Below, piece after piece: positions 1-9,392 of a stretch of 64,000 bases of DNA. The position numbers and the translations under genes are program-made. The stretch covers positions 62,001 through 126,000 of the forward strand of contig JAQGHR010000031.1 in assembly GCA_028291545.1 (NCBI GenBank), read 5' to 3'. Numbering within the stretch: the first letter of the stretch is position 1; each line of letters begins with the position of its first letter. The stretch is from Planctomycetota bacterium (lineage in GTDB: Bacteria > Planctomycetota > Planctomycetia > Isosphaerales > Isosphaeraceae). The notes beneath the pieces were generated by a model. The model was not told the origin of the DNA, did no database searches, and worked only from the letters and a program-made list of their open reading frames with translations.

Positions 1-1
1 C

Positions 2-1408
2 GAGATCCTCGACGGCCTGGCCGAGGCCCCGGACGCCGTCCGGGGCAGGCTCGATGCCTTTGAAAAAGGTCTGGCCGAAGGGGCCAAGCCCGATGCCCTT
101 TACGCGCTGGCGCTTTCCGGGTTCGTCGCGGGGGGAGATGCGGCGATCCCCGACCTGAAGTCGGCCGAGTCGATGTTCCAGGCCCGCGACCTGGCCAGGA
201 AGTATCTGTCGAGCTTGGGGACGGCCCCCGAGGTCCGCGCCGAGAGCCTCTCGAAGCTGCGGGAGATCCAGGTTGACGGGAAGGCGATCACGCTCGCGAC
301 GCTGTGCGAAATTATCCGGAGGATGCCGCCGCCGTTGCGAGACGCTCAGGCTGAGGCCCCGGGAAAGCCGACGCTCTTGCGGGTCCGCGACGACCCGAAC
401 CCCGAGCAGCCGAGCGAGTATGCCGTGATCCTCCCACCCGAGTACTCGCCGCTCCGGTCCTACCCGATGGTCGTGGCGCTCCACTCCAGCGAGACCCCGT
501 CGGAAGCCCTCTCCTGGTGGTCTGCCCAGGCCGCTCTGCGGGGATTCATCGTGATCGCGCCCGAGTACAATCTGCGCGATCAGAGGCGCGATTACCGCTA
601 CTCGGAGAGCGAGCACGCGGCCGTCGAGCTGGTCCTGCGCGACGCCTTGCGGCGGTTCGCGGTGGATTCCGACCGCGTCTTCCTCGGCGGCTCGCTTTTC
701 GGTGGCAACATGGCCTGGGACTTCGGCCTGGCCCACCCCGACCTGTTCGCGGGCGTGGCGGTCATCTCCGGCCTCCCGGCCAAGTACGTCTGGTCGAACA
801 AGGCGAACGCGCCACGGGTGCCGTTCTACGTCGCGATGGGCGACCTCGCCCCGGCCGAGACGGACGTGATCTTTGGCATCTTCGCCAAGCCTCTGATCGC
901 CGGCAACAAGGACATGACCTACGTCGAGTACTATCGCCGCGGCCTGGAAGACCTCCCCGAAGAGGCGTCCTCCGTGTTCGACTGGATGAGCGCTCGACGT
1001 CGCGAGACTTACCCCAAGTCGTTCGACGTCGTGGCCAACCGCAACTGCGACGATCGCTATTACGGAATCGTGGTGAAGGAGTTTGCCAAGGGCCGCACCA
1101 AGGACCCGGCCGCCGTGGACAACCTGGGAAAGAACCTCAATAATCCCGCCAAGATCGGCTTCCAGGCCAAGGGAGCAAACCTGCTGAACCTCACCACGTC
1201 AGGCGTCGTGAAACTGGACGTCTGGGTCTCGCCCAAGTTCACCGATTTTGAGAAGCGGATGGAGATTCGCATCAACAACAAGACCGTCTTCAAGGGCATG
1301 CCGAATGCCGACCTGGAATCACTCCTGGAAGACCTGCGGATTCGCGGGGATCGGTCGCAGGTGTTCTGGATGAGGGTGCAGGCTACGCTGGGAAATGGGC
1401 GAAATTGA
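2..1408 (+). CDS. alpha/beta-hydrolase fold esterase-like protein, 5' end outside window
   Basis: The reading frame is open from base 2 to the TGA at 1408, so the start lies left of the window. At least 468 residues are visible. The middle part looks like a PHB-depolymerase/Fes-type serine hydrolase. A beta strand ending VVALHSSE supplies a possible oxyanion region, and FLGGSLFGGNMAW is a nucleophile elbow with a probable catalytic Ser. HPDLFAGVAVISG follows, as in this family. The elbow is G-G-S-L-F-G-G rather than the strict GxSxG. The N-terminal part is helical without a recognisable domain, and the last 150 residues are a beta-rich domain I do not recognise. The substrate cannot be told. 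A catalytically inactive or carbohydrate-ester-specific member is possible. Confidence 0.75.
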   Translation, partial: EILDGLAEAPDAVRGRLDAFEKGLAEGAKPDALYALALSGFVAGGDAAIPDLKSAESMFQARDLARKYLSSLGTAPEVRAESLSKLREIQVDGKAITLATLCEIIRRMPPPLRDAQAEAPGKPTLLRVRDDPNPEQPSEYAVILPPEYSPLRSYPMVVALHSSETPSEALSWWSAQAALRGFIVIAPEYNLRDQRRDYRYSESEHAAVELVLRDALRRFAVDSDRVFLGGSLFGGNMAWDFGLAHPDLFAGVAVISGLPAKYVWSNKANAPRVPFYVAMGDLAPAETDVIFGIFAKPLIAGNKDMTYVEYYRRGLEDLPEEASSVFDWMSARRRETYPKSFDVVANRNCDDRYYGIVVKEFAKGRTKDPAAVDNLGKNLNNPAKIGFQAKGANLLNLTTSGVVKLDVWVSPKFTDFEKRMEIRINNKTVFKGMPNADLESLLEDLRIRGDRSQVFWMRVQATLGNGRN

Positions 1409-1465
1409 AGGAATTTGTCGTACGGGGAAGAGACCCCTTCCGAAGGACCGAGGGAGCGACGACTC

Positions 1466-2926
1466 GTGCTCGAACCGCAGACGCCCGAATGGGTGCGCGA
1501 CGCAATCTTCTACCAGATCTTCCCCGATCGATTCGCGAGGAGCCTGAGCGTCCCCAAGCCCTCGGGCATCGACGCCTGGGGCGCGGTGCCGACGCCGCAC
1601 GGTTATCAGGGAGGCGATCTCGTCGGTGTGGCGGAGAAGCTCGATTATCTGGGCGACCTGGGCGTCACGGCCGTTTACTTCACGCCCGTGTTCCAGTCGG
1701 CGTCGAACCATCGTTATCACACCCACGATTACCTTCGCGTCGACCCCATGCTCGGCGGCGACAAGGCGCTCCGCCTCCTGCTCGATGCCGCGCACGCCCG
1801 GGGCATGAAGGTCGTCCTGGATGGCGTCTTCAACCACGCCAGCCGGGGCTTCTTCCCGTTCCACGACATCCTCGAAAACGGCAAGAACTCCGCGTATCTC
1901 GACTGGTTCACGGTCAAGGACTTCCCGCTCTACGCGTACGATCCCGACCGTACGCCCAACTATGGCGCGTGGTGGGGTCTGCCAGCGCTGCCCAAGTTCA
2001 ACGTCCAGACGCCCGCCGTTCGTGACTATCTCTTCGGCGTCGCCCGACACTGGATCGACTTCGGGATCGACGGCTGGCGGCTCGATGTGGCCAATGAGAT
2101 CGACGACGACGGGTTCTGGCGAGAGTTCCGCGGGCGGGTGCGTGAAGGCAATCCCGAGGCGTACATCGTCGGCGAGGTCTGGCACGAGTCGCGGCGATGG
2201 CTTCAGGGCGACATGTGGGACGCCGTGATGAACTACCGGTTCACCCATGCCTGCATCTCGTTCTTCATCGGTCGCGGAGTCGATGAGAGCGAGTTGAAGC
2301 GCACCTCCCTCTTCCCGGCCGGAGAGCCGAGTGCCGGGGCCTTCGCCAAGGAGATCGAGTCGCTCCTGGGGCTCTATCACCCCAATGTCTCGTTCGCGAT
2401 GCTGAACCTGCTGGATAGCCACGACATGGCCCGGTTCCTCACGCTGGCCAAGGGCGATCGATCGGCCCTCCGGCTGGCCACGACGTTCCAGATGACCTAT
2501 CCGGGCGCCCCGTCCGTCTACTACGGCGATGAGATCGGCCTGTCCGGCGGGCACGATCCATTCAATCGCGCCGCCTTCCCCTGGGACACCGCGGCCTGGG
2601 ACATGGAACTCCTGCACGAGTTCCAGCGCCTGATCGCCCTGCGTAAAGCGTTCCCCGCATTGCGGAGGGGATCGTATCGGTCGCTCCTGGCCGAGAATGA
2701 CGTGCATGTCCACTTGCGGCAGCTTGGCTCAGAATCGGTGATCGTCGCCCTGAATGTGGCGGACACGACGAGGCGCATCGACGTCCCTGTTCAGGGTCTC
2801 GTCCCCGACGGGGAGGTGCTGGAGGAGGTCCGGGCCAAGGACGTCGTTCGCGTCGATGGGGGCTATCTGCGCGACCTGTCTCTGGCTCCGCGATCCGGGC
2901 GGATCTTCGCCACGAGCGGGCGATGA
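1466..2926 (+). CDS. GH13 alpha-amylase family protein (neopullulanase/cyclomaltodextrinase-like)
   Basis: This is a glycoside hydrolase acting on alpha-1,4/1,6-glucans. All GH13 signature regions are visible: DGVFNH near residue 120, GWRLDVANE near 205 with the Asp nucleophile, IVGEVWHES near 235 with the acid/base Glu, and LLDSHD near 317. LPKFN matches the MPKLN region V of the neopullulanase/maltogenic subgroup. I prefer the GTG at 1466, which has AGGGAG about 10 nt upstream; an in-frame TTG at 1415 would add 17 residues with no evident ribosome binding site. At 486 residues it lacks the N-terminal CBM34-type domain usual in that subgroup. There is no signal peptide, so it is probably cytoplasmic and used in maltodextrin or glycogen turnover. 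Its stop overlaps the next gene by ATGA. Confidence 0.9.
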   Translation: MLEPQTPEWVRDAIFYQIFPDRFARSLSVPKPSGIDAWGAVPTPHGYQGGDLVGVAEKLDYLGDLGVTAVYFTPVFQSASNHRYHTHDYLRVDPMLGGDKALRLLLDAAHARGMKVVLDGVFNHASRGFFPFHDILENGKNSAYLDWFTVKDFPLYAYDPDRTPNYGAWWGLPALPKFNVQTPAVRDYLFGVARHWIDFGIDGWRLDVANEIDDDGFWREFRGRVREGNPEAYIVGEVWHESRRWLQGDMWDAVMNYRFTHACISFFIGRGVDESELKRTSLFPAGEPSAGAFAKEIESLLGLYHPNVSFAMLNLLDSHDMARFLTLAKGDRSALRLATTFQMTYPGAPSVYYGDEIGLSGGHDPFNRAAFPWDTAAWDMELLHEFQRLIALRKAFPALRRGSYRSLLAENDVHVHLRQLGSESVIVALNVADTTRRIDVPVQGLVPDGEVLEEVRAKDVVRVDGGYLRDLSLAPRSGRIFATSGR

Positions 2927-3720
2927 CGGCCGACGGCGGTACGCCTCCTGCCTGGCGATTGCCCGAGGGCGTCAACGCGGCCCTCTGGCAATACGCCCAA
3001 TCGACTCGTCTGGCCGAGGACGAAGACGCCTATTTCCAGGGCCATCCCCTGTTCGAGGCGGATGTTCGAGCCCTGGACGAACGATTCACCGTCCCCGGGC
3101 CTCTCGTCGATCTTGGCAGCGGGGCGGGCCGGTTGTCGCTTCATTTCGCCCGGATGGGATTCCCGGTCGTCGCCGTCGAACTCTCCCGGCCCATGCTCGC
3201 CGCAGTTCGCCGAAAGGCCGAGGCCGAGGGCCTCGCCATCTCGACCGTTCAGGCCAATCTCTGCCGACTCGGGGCGTTCCCCGAGAACTCGTTCGACTAC
3301 GCCCTCGCAATGTTCAGCACGATCGGCATGATTCGCGGCGCGGGGCCTCGCCGGAAGGCCATGGCCGAAGCGTTTCGAATCCTCCGGCCGGGAGGATGCC
3401 TTGCGCTTCACGCGCACAACGTCTGGCTGAATCTCCACGACCCCCAGGGCCGCAAATGGCTCATCGTTCAGGCCTGGCGGTCGCTCCGAGGATACCCCGG
3501 CTTCGGTGACCGGCGGATGACCTACCGTGGCGTGCCCGGGATGGAGGTCCACCTCTACCGTTGGAGCGAACTCCGCGGCGAGCTTCGTGGGGCGGGCTTT
3601 TCCATCGAGGAGGTCCTGTCTCTCGACGCCGTCACGGCACGTCCGATCGCCCTGCCCGGTGTCCTTCCCGGCTTGAGAGCCGGCGGTTGGATCGTCTTCG
3701 CCAGGAAGCCCGGGGCGTGA
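2923..3720 (+). CDS. class I SAM-dependent methyltransferase
   Basis: The protein has 265 residues. The Rossmann methyltransferase core begins near residue 60 with [16 protein letters not shown] (motif I, SAM binding). It continues with [11 protein letters not shown] (motif II acidic turn), an [15 protein letters not shown] segment (motif IV-like) and [14 protein letters not shown] (motif VI). This is the Methyltransf_11/25 layout. The ATG at 2923 overlaps the amylase stop as ATGA, so the two are probably translationally coupled and co-transcribed. The methyl acceptor is not evident. The C-terminal [20 protein letters not shown] is the usual tail of small-molecule methyltransferases. Confidence 0.88.
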   Translation: MTADGGTPPAWRLPEGVNAALWQYAQSTRLAEDEDAYFQGHPLFEADVRALDERFTVPGPLVDLGSGAGRLSLHFARMGFPVVAVELSRPMLAAVRRKAEAEGLAISTVQANLCRLGAFPENSFDYALAMFSTIGMIRGAGPRRKAMAEAFRILRPGGCLALHAHNVWLNLHDPQGRKWLIVQAWRSLRGYPGFGDRRMTYRGVPGMEVHLYRWSELRGELRGAGFSIEEVLSLDAVTARPIALPGVLPGLRAGGWIVFARKPGA

Positions 3721-3738
3721 CGGGGGATTCTTCAGGAA

Positions 3739-3766
3739 GTGAGGCGGGCGTCCCGGCCCGCCCCAC
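3739..3766. terminator. convergent-gene hairpin (probable bidirectional terminator)
   Basis: An 11-bp stem with one mismatch pairs 3739-3749 with 3756-3766, around a 6-nt loop. It lies between the plus-strand methyltransferase and the minus-strand gene that ends at 3799. There is no T tract, so Rho-independent function is uncertain. Confidence 0.5.
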
Positions 3767-3798
3767 CGGCATCGCCGGACGCCGAGAAGAGAATTGCC

Positions 3799-4626
3799 TT
3801 AATGGGCCCGCTGCCTCGGTATGGGTGGGGCCTTGATCGTGATGGTAATCGAGTTGCTCGGTGCGCTGAAATCGTTATTGGCGTCGAACGCCCGGACCCG
3901 CAGGGTGTGCGTGCCCACGCTCAGCGGAGACGACGGGGCCACGCTGTACTGGCCGGTCGACGTCACCGCGACCTGGCCGAGCACCTGGTTGTTCTCGTCG
4001 ATCAGTTGCATAGTCGTAGCCGAGTCGTACGTGCCGATCAGGTGAGGTTGGGTCACTGTCGTCTTGTGGTCCCCCTTGGGTGCCGAATCGTCGCTTGGCG
4101 AAAGCCTGGGGGCGGCGGGGGTTCGAATGGGCCGGCCCACTCCGAGAACGGTCTGGAGGATGAGCGCGTAGTCGTTCGTCGCGACCAGCGCCGGGTTCGG
4201 CCCGAAGGAGTCGGCCTGCGCGAGCGTGGTCATGTTCGCCTTGAAGTGCTGGACGGTCACCGGGTCCATGCCCGTATCGGTGATGACCCGAACGAACGTG
4301 GCGTTCAGAGCGGCGGCATCCTCGACGGTCAGGGACGCATGCGAGATCGTGCTGCGATACTGGAGGTTAACGGCGACGAGCGTCTCTTCCGGCGGGCGAT
4401 TGAGCTTGCCGACGATGGCGCGGAGGTCGTTTTGTATCGCCGTGACCGTATCCATGGGCAGCGTTCGCCCCGGCTGAAGAGATTCGAGGTAGGCCGGCAG
4501 GCGCTCGATCCGGAGCGTCTTCTGCTGAAGATTGGCGGCCGGGACATTCGTGGGGCGCTTGGCCGAGCTTAGCAAAAGGCGAGCGTCCAGCCTCTCGGCC
4601 GAGGGAGTGAACCGGCGGCGATCCAT
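3799..4626 (-). CDS. secreted/surface protein with LExRxLLS-like N-terminal signal and C-terminal Ig-like domain
   Basis: The protein has 275 residues. The start is supported by GGAGG nine bases before the ATG. The N-terminus carries SAERLDARLLLSS, a variant of the LExRxLLS segment seen at the start of many planctomycete exported proteins. A helical region follows (residues 30-160). From about residue 190 there is a domain with GTYDSATTMQLIDENN and TLRVRAFDANNDFSAPS, which looks like a Bap-type bacterial Ig repeat as in calcium-dependent adhesins. A role at the cell surface is inferred; no enzymatic motif is present. Confidence 0.7.
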   Translation of the reverse strand: MDRRRFTPSAERLDARLLLSSAKRPTNVPAANLQQKTLRIERLPAYLESLQPGRTLPMDTVTAIQNDLRAIVGKLNRPPEETLVAVNLQYRSTISHASLTVEDAAALNATFVRVITDTGMDPVTVQHFKANMTTLAQADSFGPNPALVATNDYALILQTVLGVGRPIRTPAAPRLSPSDDSAPKGDHKTTVTQPHLIGTYDSATTMQLIDENNQVLGQVAVTSTGQYSVAPSSPLSVGTHTLRVRAFDANNDFSAPSNSITITIKAPPIPRQRAH

Positions 4627-4750
4627 CGCGCGAACCTCCGGGGACGTGTCGTGACTGGGGCCGTCGATGTATCAGAAATCGCCGATCGTGGCCAGAGCGA
4701 ATCGCAAGCCGGGGCTCTTCGTCGTGTTCCGGAAAGCCGGGCCGACGTGA

Positions 4751-5311
4751 TCAGGGACGGGCTCTTTCCAGCGTCATCCGAAGATAGGATCGTGGCTCGA
4801 CTTCGGTCAGACCCAGAGTTGTGGCCAGCCCCATCACGGCGGCCTGGGCGTCGGGCAGATCGGCGAGCGACTGGGCCAGCGTTTCTACCTCCACAAAGTC
4901 GCCGAGCTCTCCCGCGTGATCGAGCAAGACCTCCAGATGCCGCCCCATGTGCTCGACCGCGAACGTGCGACGATGCTTCACCACCCGTGCGACCGGGCGA
5001 AAGCCGAGGCGTTCAAAGAGCGTCGTCATCTGCGCCAGATCCTCGCCGTCCGAGGCGAAGGGAATCTCGATTTCCTCGCGGGTCTTGGTCGGACCGCCGT
5101 GTTTGGGGCCCTTGTATGTGATGCGGTTCTCCTGTCCGACGCGGCGCAGACGGAGGGCCTCGTCGGTCACGGCGAAGTCGCGACTGGGGTGGGCCAGATA
5201 CAGGTCGGCATTTTCGACCTCCGGACCTCCCTCGGCGCCGAGACGGGCGAGGATCTCGGCCAGGGCGGCCACATCGGCGACGCGGAACTTGATTTCGACT
5301 TCGTAGCCCAT
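4751..5311 (-). CDS. CYTH domain protein (CyaB/class IV adenylate cyclase-like)
   Basis: The protein has 186 residues. It opens with EVEIKFRV, the ExExK signature of the CYTH triphosphate tunnel metalloenzyme superfamily. Further conserved charged strands follow: ALRLRRVG, RITYKGPK, TREEIEIPF and FVEVETLA. The size fits single-domain CyaB-type proteins, which act on triphosphate compounds such as ATP or inorganic triphosphate. Cyclase versus triphosphatase activity cannot be decided from sequence. It is probably cytoplasmic. The neighbouring minus-strand genes are not obviously related. Confidence 0.85.
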   Translation of the reverse strand: MGYEVEIKFRVADVAALAEILARLGAEGGPEVENADLYLAHPSRDFAVTDEALRLRRVGQENRITYKGPKHGGPTKTREEIEIPFASDGEDLAQMTTLFERLGFRPVARVVKHRRTFAVEHMGRHLEVLLDHAGELGDFVEVETLAQSLADLPDAQAAVMGLATTLGLTEVEPRSYLRMTLERARP

Positions 5312-5347
5312 CGCGTGTTCCGGGGTTGAAGATGGCTCTCCTCCCGT

Positions 5348-5767
5348 TCAGGCCCTCGATGGCTGGCTCGGGGTCACCGAGAGTCGTGGAGGCGATTCGG
5401 GGCGGAGCACTCGGGCGATATGAGCCAGCAGAACCTCGGGATGGTACGGCTTGGTCAGGAAATGATCGACACCCATCGCTCGAAGCGCGGATTCGGAATC
5501 GGGCATGATGGCCGCGCTGCAAATCATGACGTTCTGGCGGGGCTCGATCTCAAGAATCCTCCGGCAAACCTCGACGCCGGAAAAGCCGGGCAGGTTGAGG
5601 TCGAGGATCGCGAGGTGGAACGGGCCGCTCTCGCCGAATTTTCCGACGCCGTCCGGGCCGTCCTGGGCCTCGACGACGTGATAGTGGGACCCCCGAAGGA
5701 ACTCGGCGACCAGCGCCCGGAGCGAGTGCTCATCCTCGACCAGAAGTATCTTAGCGAGTCGGTCCAT
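5348..5767 (-). CDS. single-domain response regulator (CheY-like)
   Basis: The protein has 139 residues and contains only a receiver domain. ILLVEDEHSLR gives the acidic pocket, LAILDLNLPGFSG the phospho-acceptor Asp near residue 56, MICSA the switch Ser/Thr position and FLTKPYHPE the conserved Lys. There is no output domain, so it acts by protein interaction or as a phosphorelay intermediate. No kinase is adjacent; the nearest is the histidine kinase at 14649-16499. It ends 36 bases upstream of the CYTH start on the same strand. Confidence 0.9.
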   Translation of the reverse strand: MDRLAKILLVEDEHSLRALVAEFLRGSHYHVVEAQDGPDGVGKFGESGPFHLAILDLNLPGFSGVEVCRRILEIEPRQNVMICSAAIMPDSESALRAMGVDHFLTKPYHPEVLLAHIARVLRPESPPRLSVTPSQPSRA

Positions 5768-5945
5768 CGCGGAGGCCCTCCCTCAAGTTGGCCGGGTCGC
5801 ATCCTACCGACACCGGCGGCGTGCGCCCACGCGATTCTTGTCTCAGTCGGGTTCCGGGACGGTCTCGCGGATGCCGGACGACGCAAAAAAACGGGTCGGC
5901 TGAGAGGGGCGGTTGTGAATCCTCGTAATCGCGAGTTAAACTACG

Positions 5946-6227
5946 ATGATGGCCACCGAACATCGCCGCGCGGTCTATCGGGGACGGGTCCAGGGCGTCG
6001 GATTTCGGGCGACTACCAGGCGATTGGCAACAGGGTTTGCCGTCTCGGGTTATGTCCGAAACCTGCCCGATGGCACCGTCGAGGTGATCGCATCGGGGGA
6101 GGCCGGCGAACTCGACGGCTTCCTGGATGCGATCGACCGCGAATTTGCCGGCAAGGTCCGCGATCGATCGATTTCCCCAATTTTTCCGGAATCGGTCGAA
6201 CTTTCCGGCTTCGCGATTCGTTACTAG
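5946..6227 (+). CDS. acyP: acylphosphatase
   Basis: The protein has 93 residues, a typical acylphosphatase length. YRGRVQGVGFRATTRRLA holds the phosphate-binding loop with the catalytic Arg, and VSGYVRNLPDGTVEV holds the catalytic Asn. It hydrolyses acyl phosphates such as acetyl phosphate or 1,3-bisphosphoglycerate in the cytoplasm. Two ATG codons are adjacent at 5946 and 5949; either may be used. It stands 79 bases before the ABC permease on the same strand. Confidence 0.93.
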   Translation: MMATEHRRAVYRGRVQGVGFRATTRRLATGFAVSGYVRNLPDGTVEVIASGEAGELDGFLDAIDREFAGKVRDRSISPIFPESVELSGFAIRY

Positions 6228-6306
6228 CCAATCAACACGGGCGCATGCTCCGCGCGCAGACGGTCCTCATACTTCCTCGATCCGACGTGAGACGAAAGAC
6301 CGACCC

Positions 6307-7134
6307 ATGAAGACCCTGACCATCGCGCGGGCGACGGCGCTGGAAGCGATCCGACAGCCGGCATTCTTCGTGCTGGCGTTTCTGGCCTTCGTCTCGCTCT
6401 TGCTATCGATCTTCTTGCCGTACTTCACGTTCAACGAAGACATCAAGATGTACAAGGACACGGGGCTGACGACGATCTCGTTCATCGCCCTGCTCCTGGC
6501 CCTGTTGACGGCGAGTTCGACGGTGGCCGAGGAGATCGAGGGCAAGACGGCCGTCACCCTGCTCTCCAAGCCGATCAACCGTCGGCAGTTCATCCTCGGC
6601 AAATTTTTGGGGATCGAGGCCGGGGTCCTGGCCATGTACGTGGTCCTCGGATTTTTCATGGCCGCCGGGACGTACTACAAGACCGGTTACGACCTTTCGG
6701 AGGCCGGTGGTACCGCCGAAGAACTGATCAAACGGTCATCGCACGTCTGGCAGATCATGCCGGGTCTGGTGCTGGGCTTCATGGAAGTCACGATCCTGGC
6801 GAGCATCAGCCTGGCGATCTCGACCCGGATGCCGATGCTCGTCAATCTCGTCGTGTGCATCGCCATCTTCTTCCTCGGGCACCTGTCGCAAGTGCTCGTG
6901 GACGTGACCTCTCAGGCCGGTTCGGGCATCAACGAGCTGGTGAAGTTCATGGCCCGCCTGTTCGCCTGGGCGCTCCCATCGCTGGAGTTCTTCAACGCCG
7001 GCCCGTCGATCTCGACCGGCACCGTGATTCCCTGGGTCACCTACGTGCTTCCCGCCTTGGGCTACTGCATGTTGTATAGTGGAGCGGCCCTGTTGTTCGC
7101 GTTCCTCTTGTTCGAGAATCGCGACGTGGCCTGA
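6307..7134 (+). CDS. ABC-2 type transporter permease
   Basis: The protein has 275 residues. It has about six hydrophobic segments, starting with residues 20-42 (FFVLAFLAFVSLLLSIF). TVAEEIEGKTAVTLLSKPI, between the first two membrane spans, is the hallmark loop of ABC-2 permeases. The ATG at 6307 is chosen over an in-frame upstream start because upstream residues are low-quality and Arg-rich. No dedicated ATPase adjoins it, so the cognate ATP-binding subunit is presumably encoded elsewhere. The exporter that follows carries its own membrane and ATPase domains. Confidence 0.87.
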   Translation: MKTLTIARATALEAIRQPAFFVLAFLAFVSLLLSIFLPYFTFNEDIKMYKDTGLTTISFIALLLALLTASSTVAEEIEGKTAVTLLSKPINRRQFILGKFLGIEAGVLAMYVVLGFFMAAGTYYKTGYDLSEAGGTAEELIKRSSHVWQIMPGLVLGFMEVTILASISLAISTRMPMLVNLVVCIAIFFLGHLSQVLVDVTSQAGSGINELVKFMARLFAWALPSLEFFNAGPSISTGTVIPWVTYVLPALGYCMLYSGAALLFAFLLFENRDVA

Positions 7135-7265
7135 ACCAGACGTCGACGGCGGCAATCGATCCGCAGCATGGTCTCGCGAAGGATGCACAAGGCGGGCGCT
7201 TTGTGTAAACTTGGTGAGACCTTCGTCGTTTGGGGGCGAGGGCATCATCTTCGCGAGGCCCCGAC

Positions 7266-9254
7266 ATGTTCCCGGCCGCCTATCGCCGCGCCCGTCATCT
7301 GACCGACTCCCGGATCGGCTCGATCTGGCTCGGTCATTTCCTGGCCGTGACCCAGGCTGTCCTGTTCGTCCTCCTGGTGGCGGTGGGTGGACTCCTCCTC
7401 TCGCTCGCCGAGCGGGCCGGCGTGGCGCGGCTCAGTGCAAGGCAGGTTGAGGCGATCCAGCAGACCAAGACGCCGAAGTGGGTGTTCGACCGACTCCCGG
7501 CGTATTCCGAAGGCGACATCGCCCTTCCGAATACCGGTCTCTATCCTCTCGTCGAGGCCGGCCGCACGAGTGGAAACATCGTCCAGAGGTATGCGGCGAA
7601 CCAGCTCGACCAACTGCTACGGCGTTCACCGATCCTGCGAGACAACGTCGGCGCGCTCAAAGTTCTCCTGGCACTCGGACTGGCCCTTTTACTGGGCGCC
7701 TCGTATGCCGGCTTCTGGCGACGGTCCCTCGCCGCGGACGTCGCGGGGGCCGCGGCCTCGGCGTTGCGGCATCAGATCCACCGACAAACCTACCGGCTCG
7801 GTCAATCGGCGTTGCCGAGCGAGGGGTCCGGCCCCGCGGTGGACCTGTTCACCCGCGAGGCCAATGACGTCCGCGATGGCCTGATCGCCGAGCTCGACCA
7901 CGCGACCAGGGCGCCCGTCTTGGCGATCGGTTTACTCCTACTCGGCCTGTTCACATCGTGGCAGGTGACGATTTTCCTGGTTGCCCTCGCCGGGCTGGCG
8001 TTGCTCGTGGATCGGCCCTTGACTCGGGGCATTCGCGAGGAGGCCGAGGCGGCCGCACGGGATTCGGCCGTGCGGCTCCTGCTGCTCCAGGAAGACCTCA
8101 GCATGCTCCGGACGGTTCGCGTGTACGGCATGGAGGAGGTCGACCGGCATCGATTCGAGGATCACCTCAAGCGGTTCCAGGCGGACGAGGCGCGGCGAAT
8201 CCGTGCCGACGCCCGCACCGGTCCGGCCCTGATGCTGGTCAACGGGATCGCGGCGGCTCTGGCGATCGGCTTACTGGTCTATCTCGTCCTGATCGGTCGC
8301 CTCTCTCCGGCCAGCGCCGCGGTCCTGGCGGTCGTGGCCGCGTCGCTGTCGCGCCCGATCCTCCAATGGCTGGAATTCCGCGGCATCCTCCGCCAGGCGG
8401 ACCGCTCGGCCGAGGCGATATTCCGATTCCTCGAACGCAAGCCCGAGCTGCAACAGAACGTTGGCGCCCAGTTCCTCGCCCCGGTCAAGGAGAGGATCGT
8501 TTTCGAGAACGTCTCGCTGGATGGGCCGACCGGACGCGCCCTCTTATCGGGCGTCTCGATCGAGATCCCCGCCAAGACGCGAACGGCCGTCCTGAGTCTC
8601 GACGAGGCCTCGAAGTACGCCGTCGCCTGTCTCATCCCTCGCCTGATCGATCCCAAGCAGGGTCGGGTGCGGATGGATGGCCTGGACCTGCGCGATGTGA
8701 CGCTGGAATCGCTTCGCGCCCAGGTCGGCCTGGTGCTTCAAGCCGACCTCGTCTTCAACGACACCGTCTTCGCCAATATCGGCCTGGGCGACCCGAGCTA
8801 TGCCCTCCCCAAGATCATCGAAGCGGCCAAGGTGGCCCATGCTCATCATCTGATCCAGGATCTCCCCCACGGCTATGACACGCCGATCGGCTCGCTGGGC
8901 CATTACCTCCGGCCCGACGAGCAGTACCGGATCGCCCTGGCGCGGGCGTTCCTGCACGACCCCTCGCTCGTGGTGATCGAGGAGCCGACGACCGCTCTCG
9001 ACGATGATACGAAGAGCCTGATCGATGACACGATTGACCGTCTCGCCTTGAATCGGACCGTGATCTTCCTGCCCCATCGCCTCTCGACGATCCGAAAGTG
9101 CGACCGCGTTCTCGTCCTCCAGAACGGCAAGCTCGACGCCTTCGGCCCGCCCCGCGACGTTCATATCCAGAGCAAGCTCTACCGTCACATCCAGTACGTC
9201 GAGTTCAACCAGTTCGCGACCGGCGAGATCGAGGCGGGACAGATGGGCGGATGA
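7266..9254 (+). CDS. ABC exporter (fused TMD-NBD) with degenerate ATP-binding motifs
   Basis: The protein has 662 residues from the ATG at 7266. Residues 1-350 contain about six membrane spans of the ABC type-1 exporter fold, and residues 400-640 the nucleotide-binding domain. Walker A is replaced by SLDEASKYAV near residue 445, where only the Lys of GxxGxGKST remains. The signature is LRPDEQ near 548 instead of LSGGQ. In contrast, the Q-loop (VGLVLQADLVF), Walker B with Glu (SLVVIEEPTTALDD) and H-loop (FLPHRLSTI) are intact. It may pair with a catalytically normal NBD or have lost ATP hydrolysis. It follows the ABC-2 permease by 131 bases. Confidence 0.88.
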   Translation: MFPAAYRRARHLTDSRIGSIWLGHFLAVTQAVLFVLLVAVGGLLLSLAERAGVARLSARQVEAIQQTKTPKWVFDRLPAYSEGDIALPNTGLYPLVEAGRTSGNIVQRYAANQLDQLLRRSPILRDNVGALKVLLALGLALLLGASYAGFWRRSLAADVAGAAASALRHQIHRQTYRLGQSALPSEGSGPAVDLFTREANDVRDGLIAELDHATRAPVLAIGLLLLGLFTSWQVTIFLVALAGLALLVDRPLTRGIREEAEAAARDSAVRLLLLQEDLSMLRTVRVYGMEEVDRHRFEDHLKRFQADEARRIRADARTGPALMLVNGIAAALAIGLLVYLVLIGRLSPASAAVLAVVAASLSRPILQWLEFRGILRQADRSAEAIFRFLERKPELQQNVGAQFLAPVKERIVFENVSLDGPTGRALLSGVSIEIPAKTRTAVLSLDEASKYAVACLIPRLIDPKQGRVRMDGLDLRDVTLESLRAQVGLVLQADLVFNDTVFANIGLGDPSYALPKIIEAAKVAHAHHLIQDLPHGYDTPIGSLGHYLRPDEQYRIALARAFLHDPSLVVIEEPTTALDDDTKSLIDDTIDRLALNRTVIFLPHRLSTIRKCDRVLVLQNGKLDAFGPPRDVHIQSKLYRHIQYVEFNQFATGEIEAGQMGG

Positions 9255-9392
9255 GCCCGGCCCCGGGGTGCTGGCCCCATCCGCCGGAAAGCACGCCGAC
9301 GCAACCGATTGCGTGATTGAAACTCGGGCGGCTCCCGATGATCTTTCTGCAGGACCGGTCTAGCAGTCGGATTGGCCGTGACACACGGTCGG

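Noticed and set aside
1319-2713. 464-codon minus-strand open frame
   Set aside because: It is antisense to the GH13 gene and lacks any domain; high GC makes long shadow frames common.
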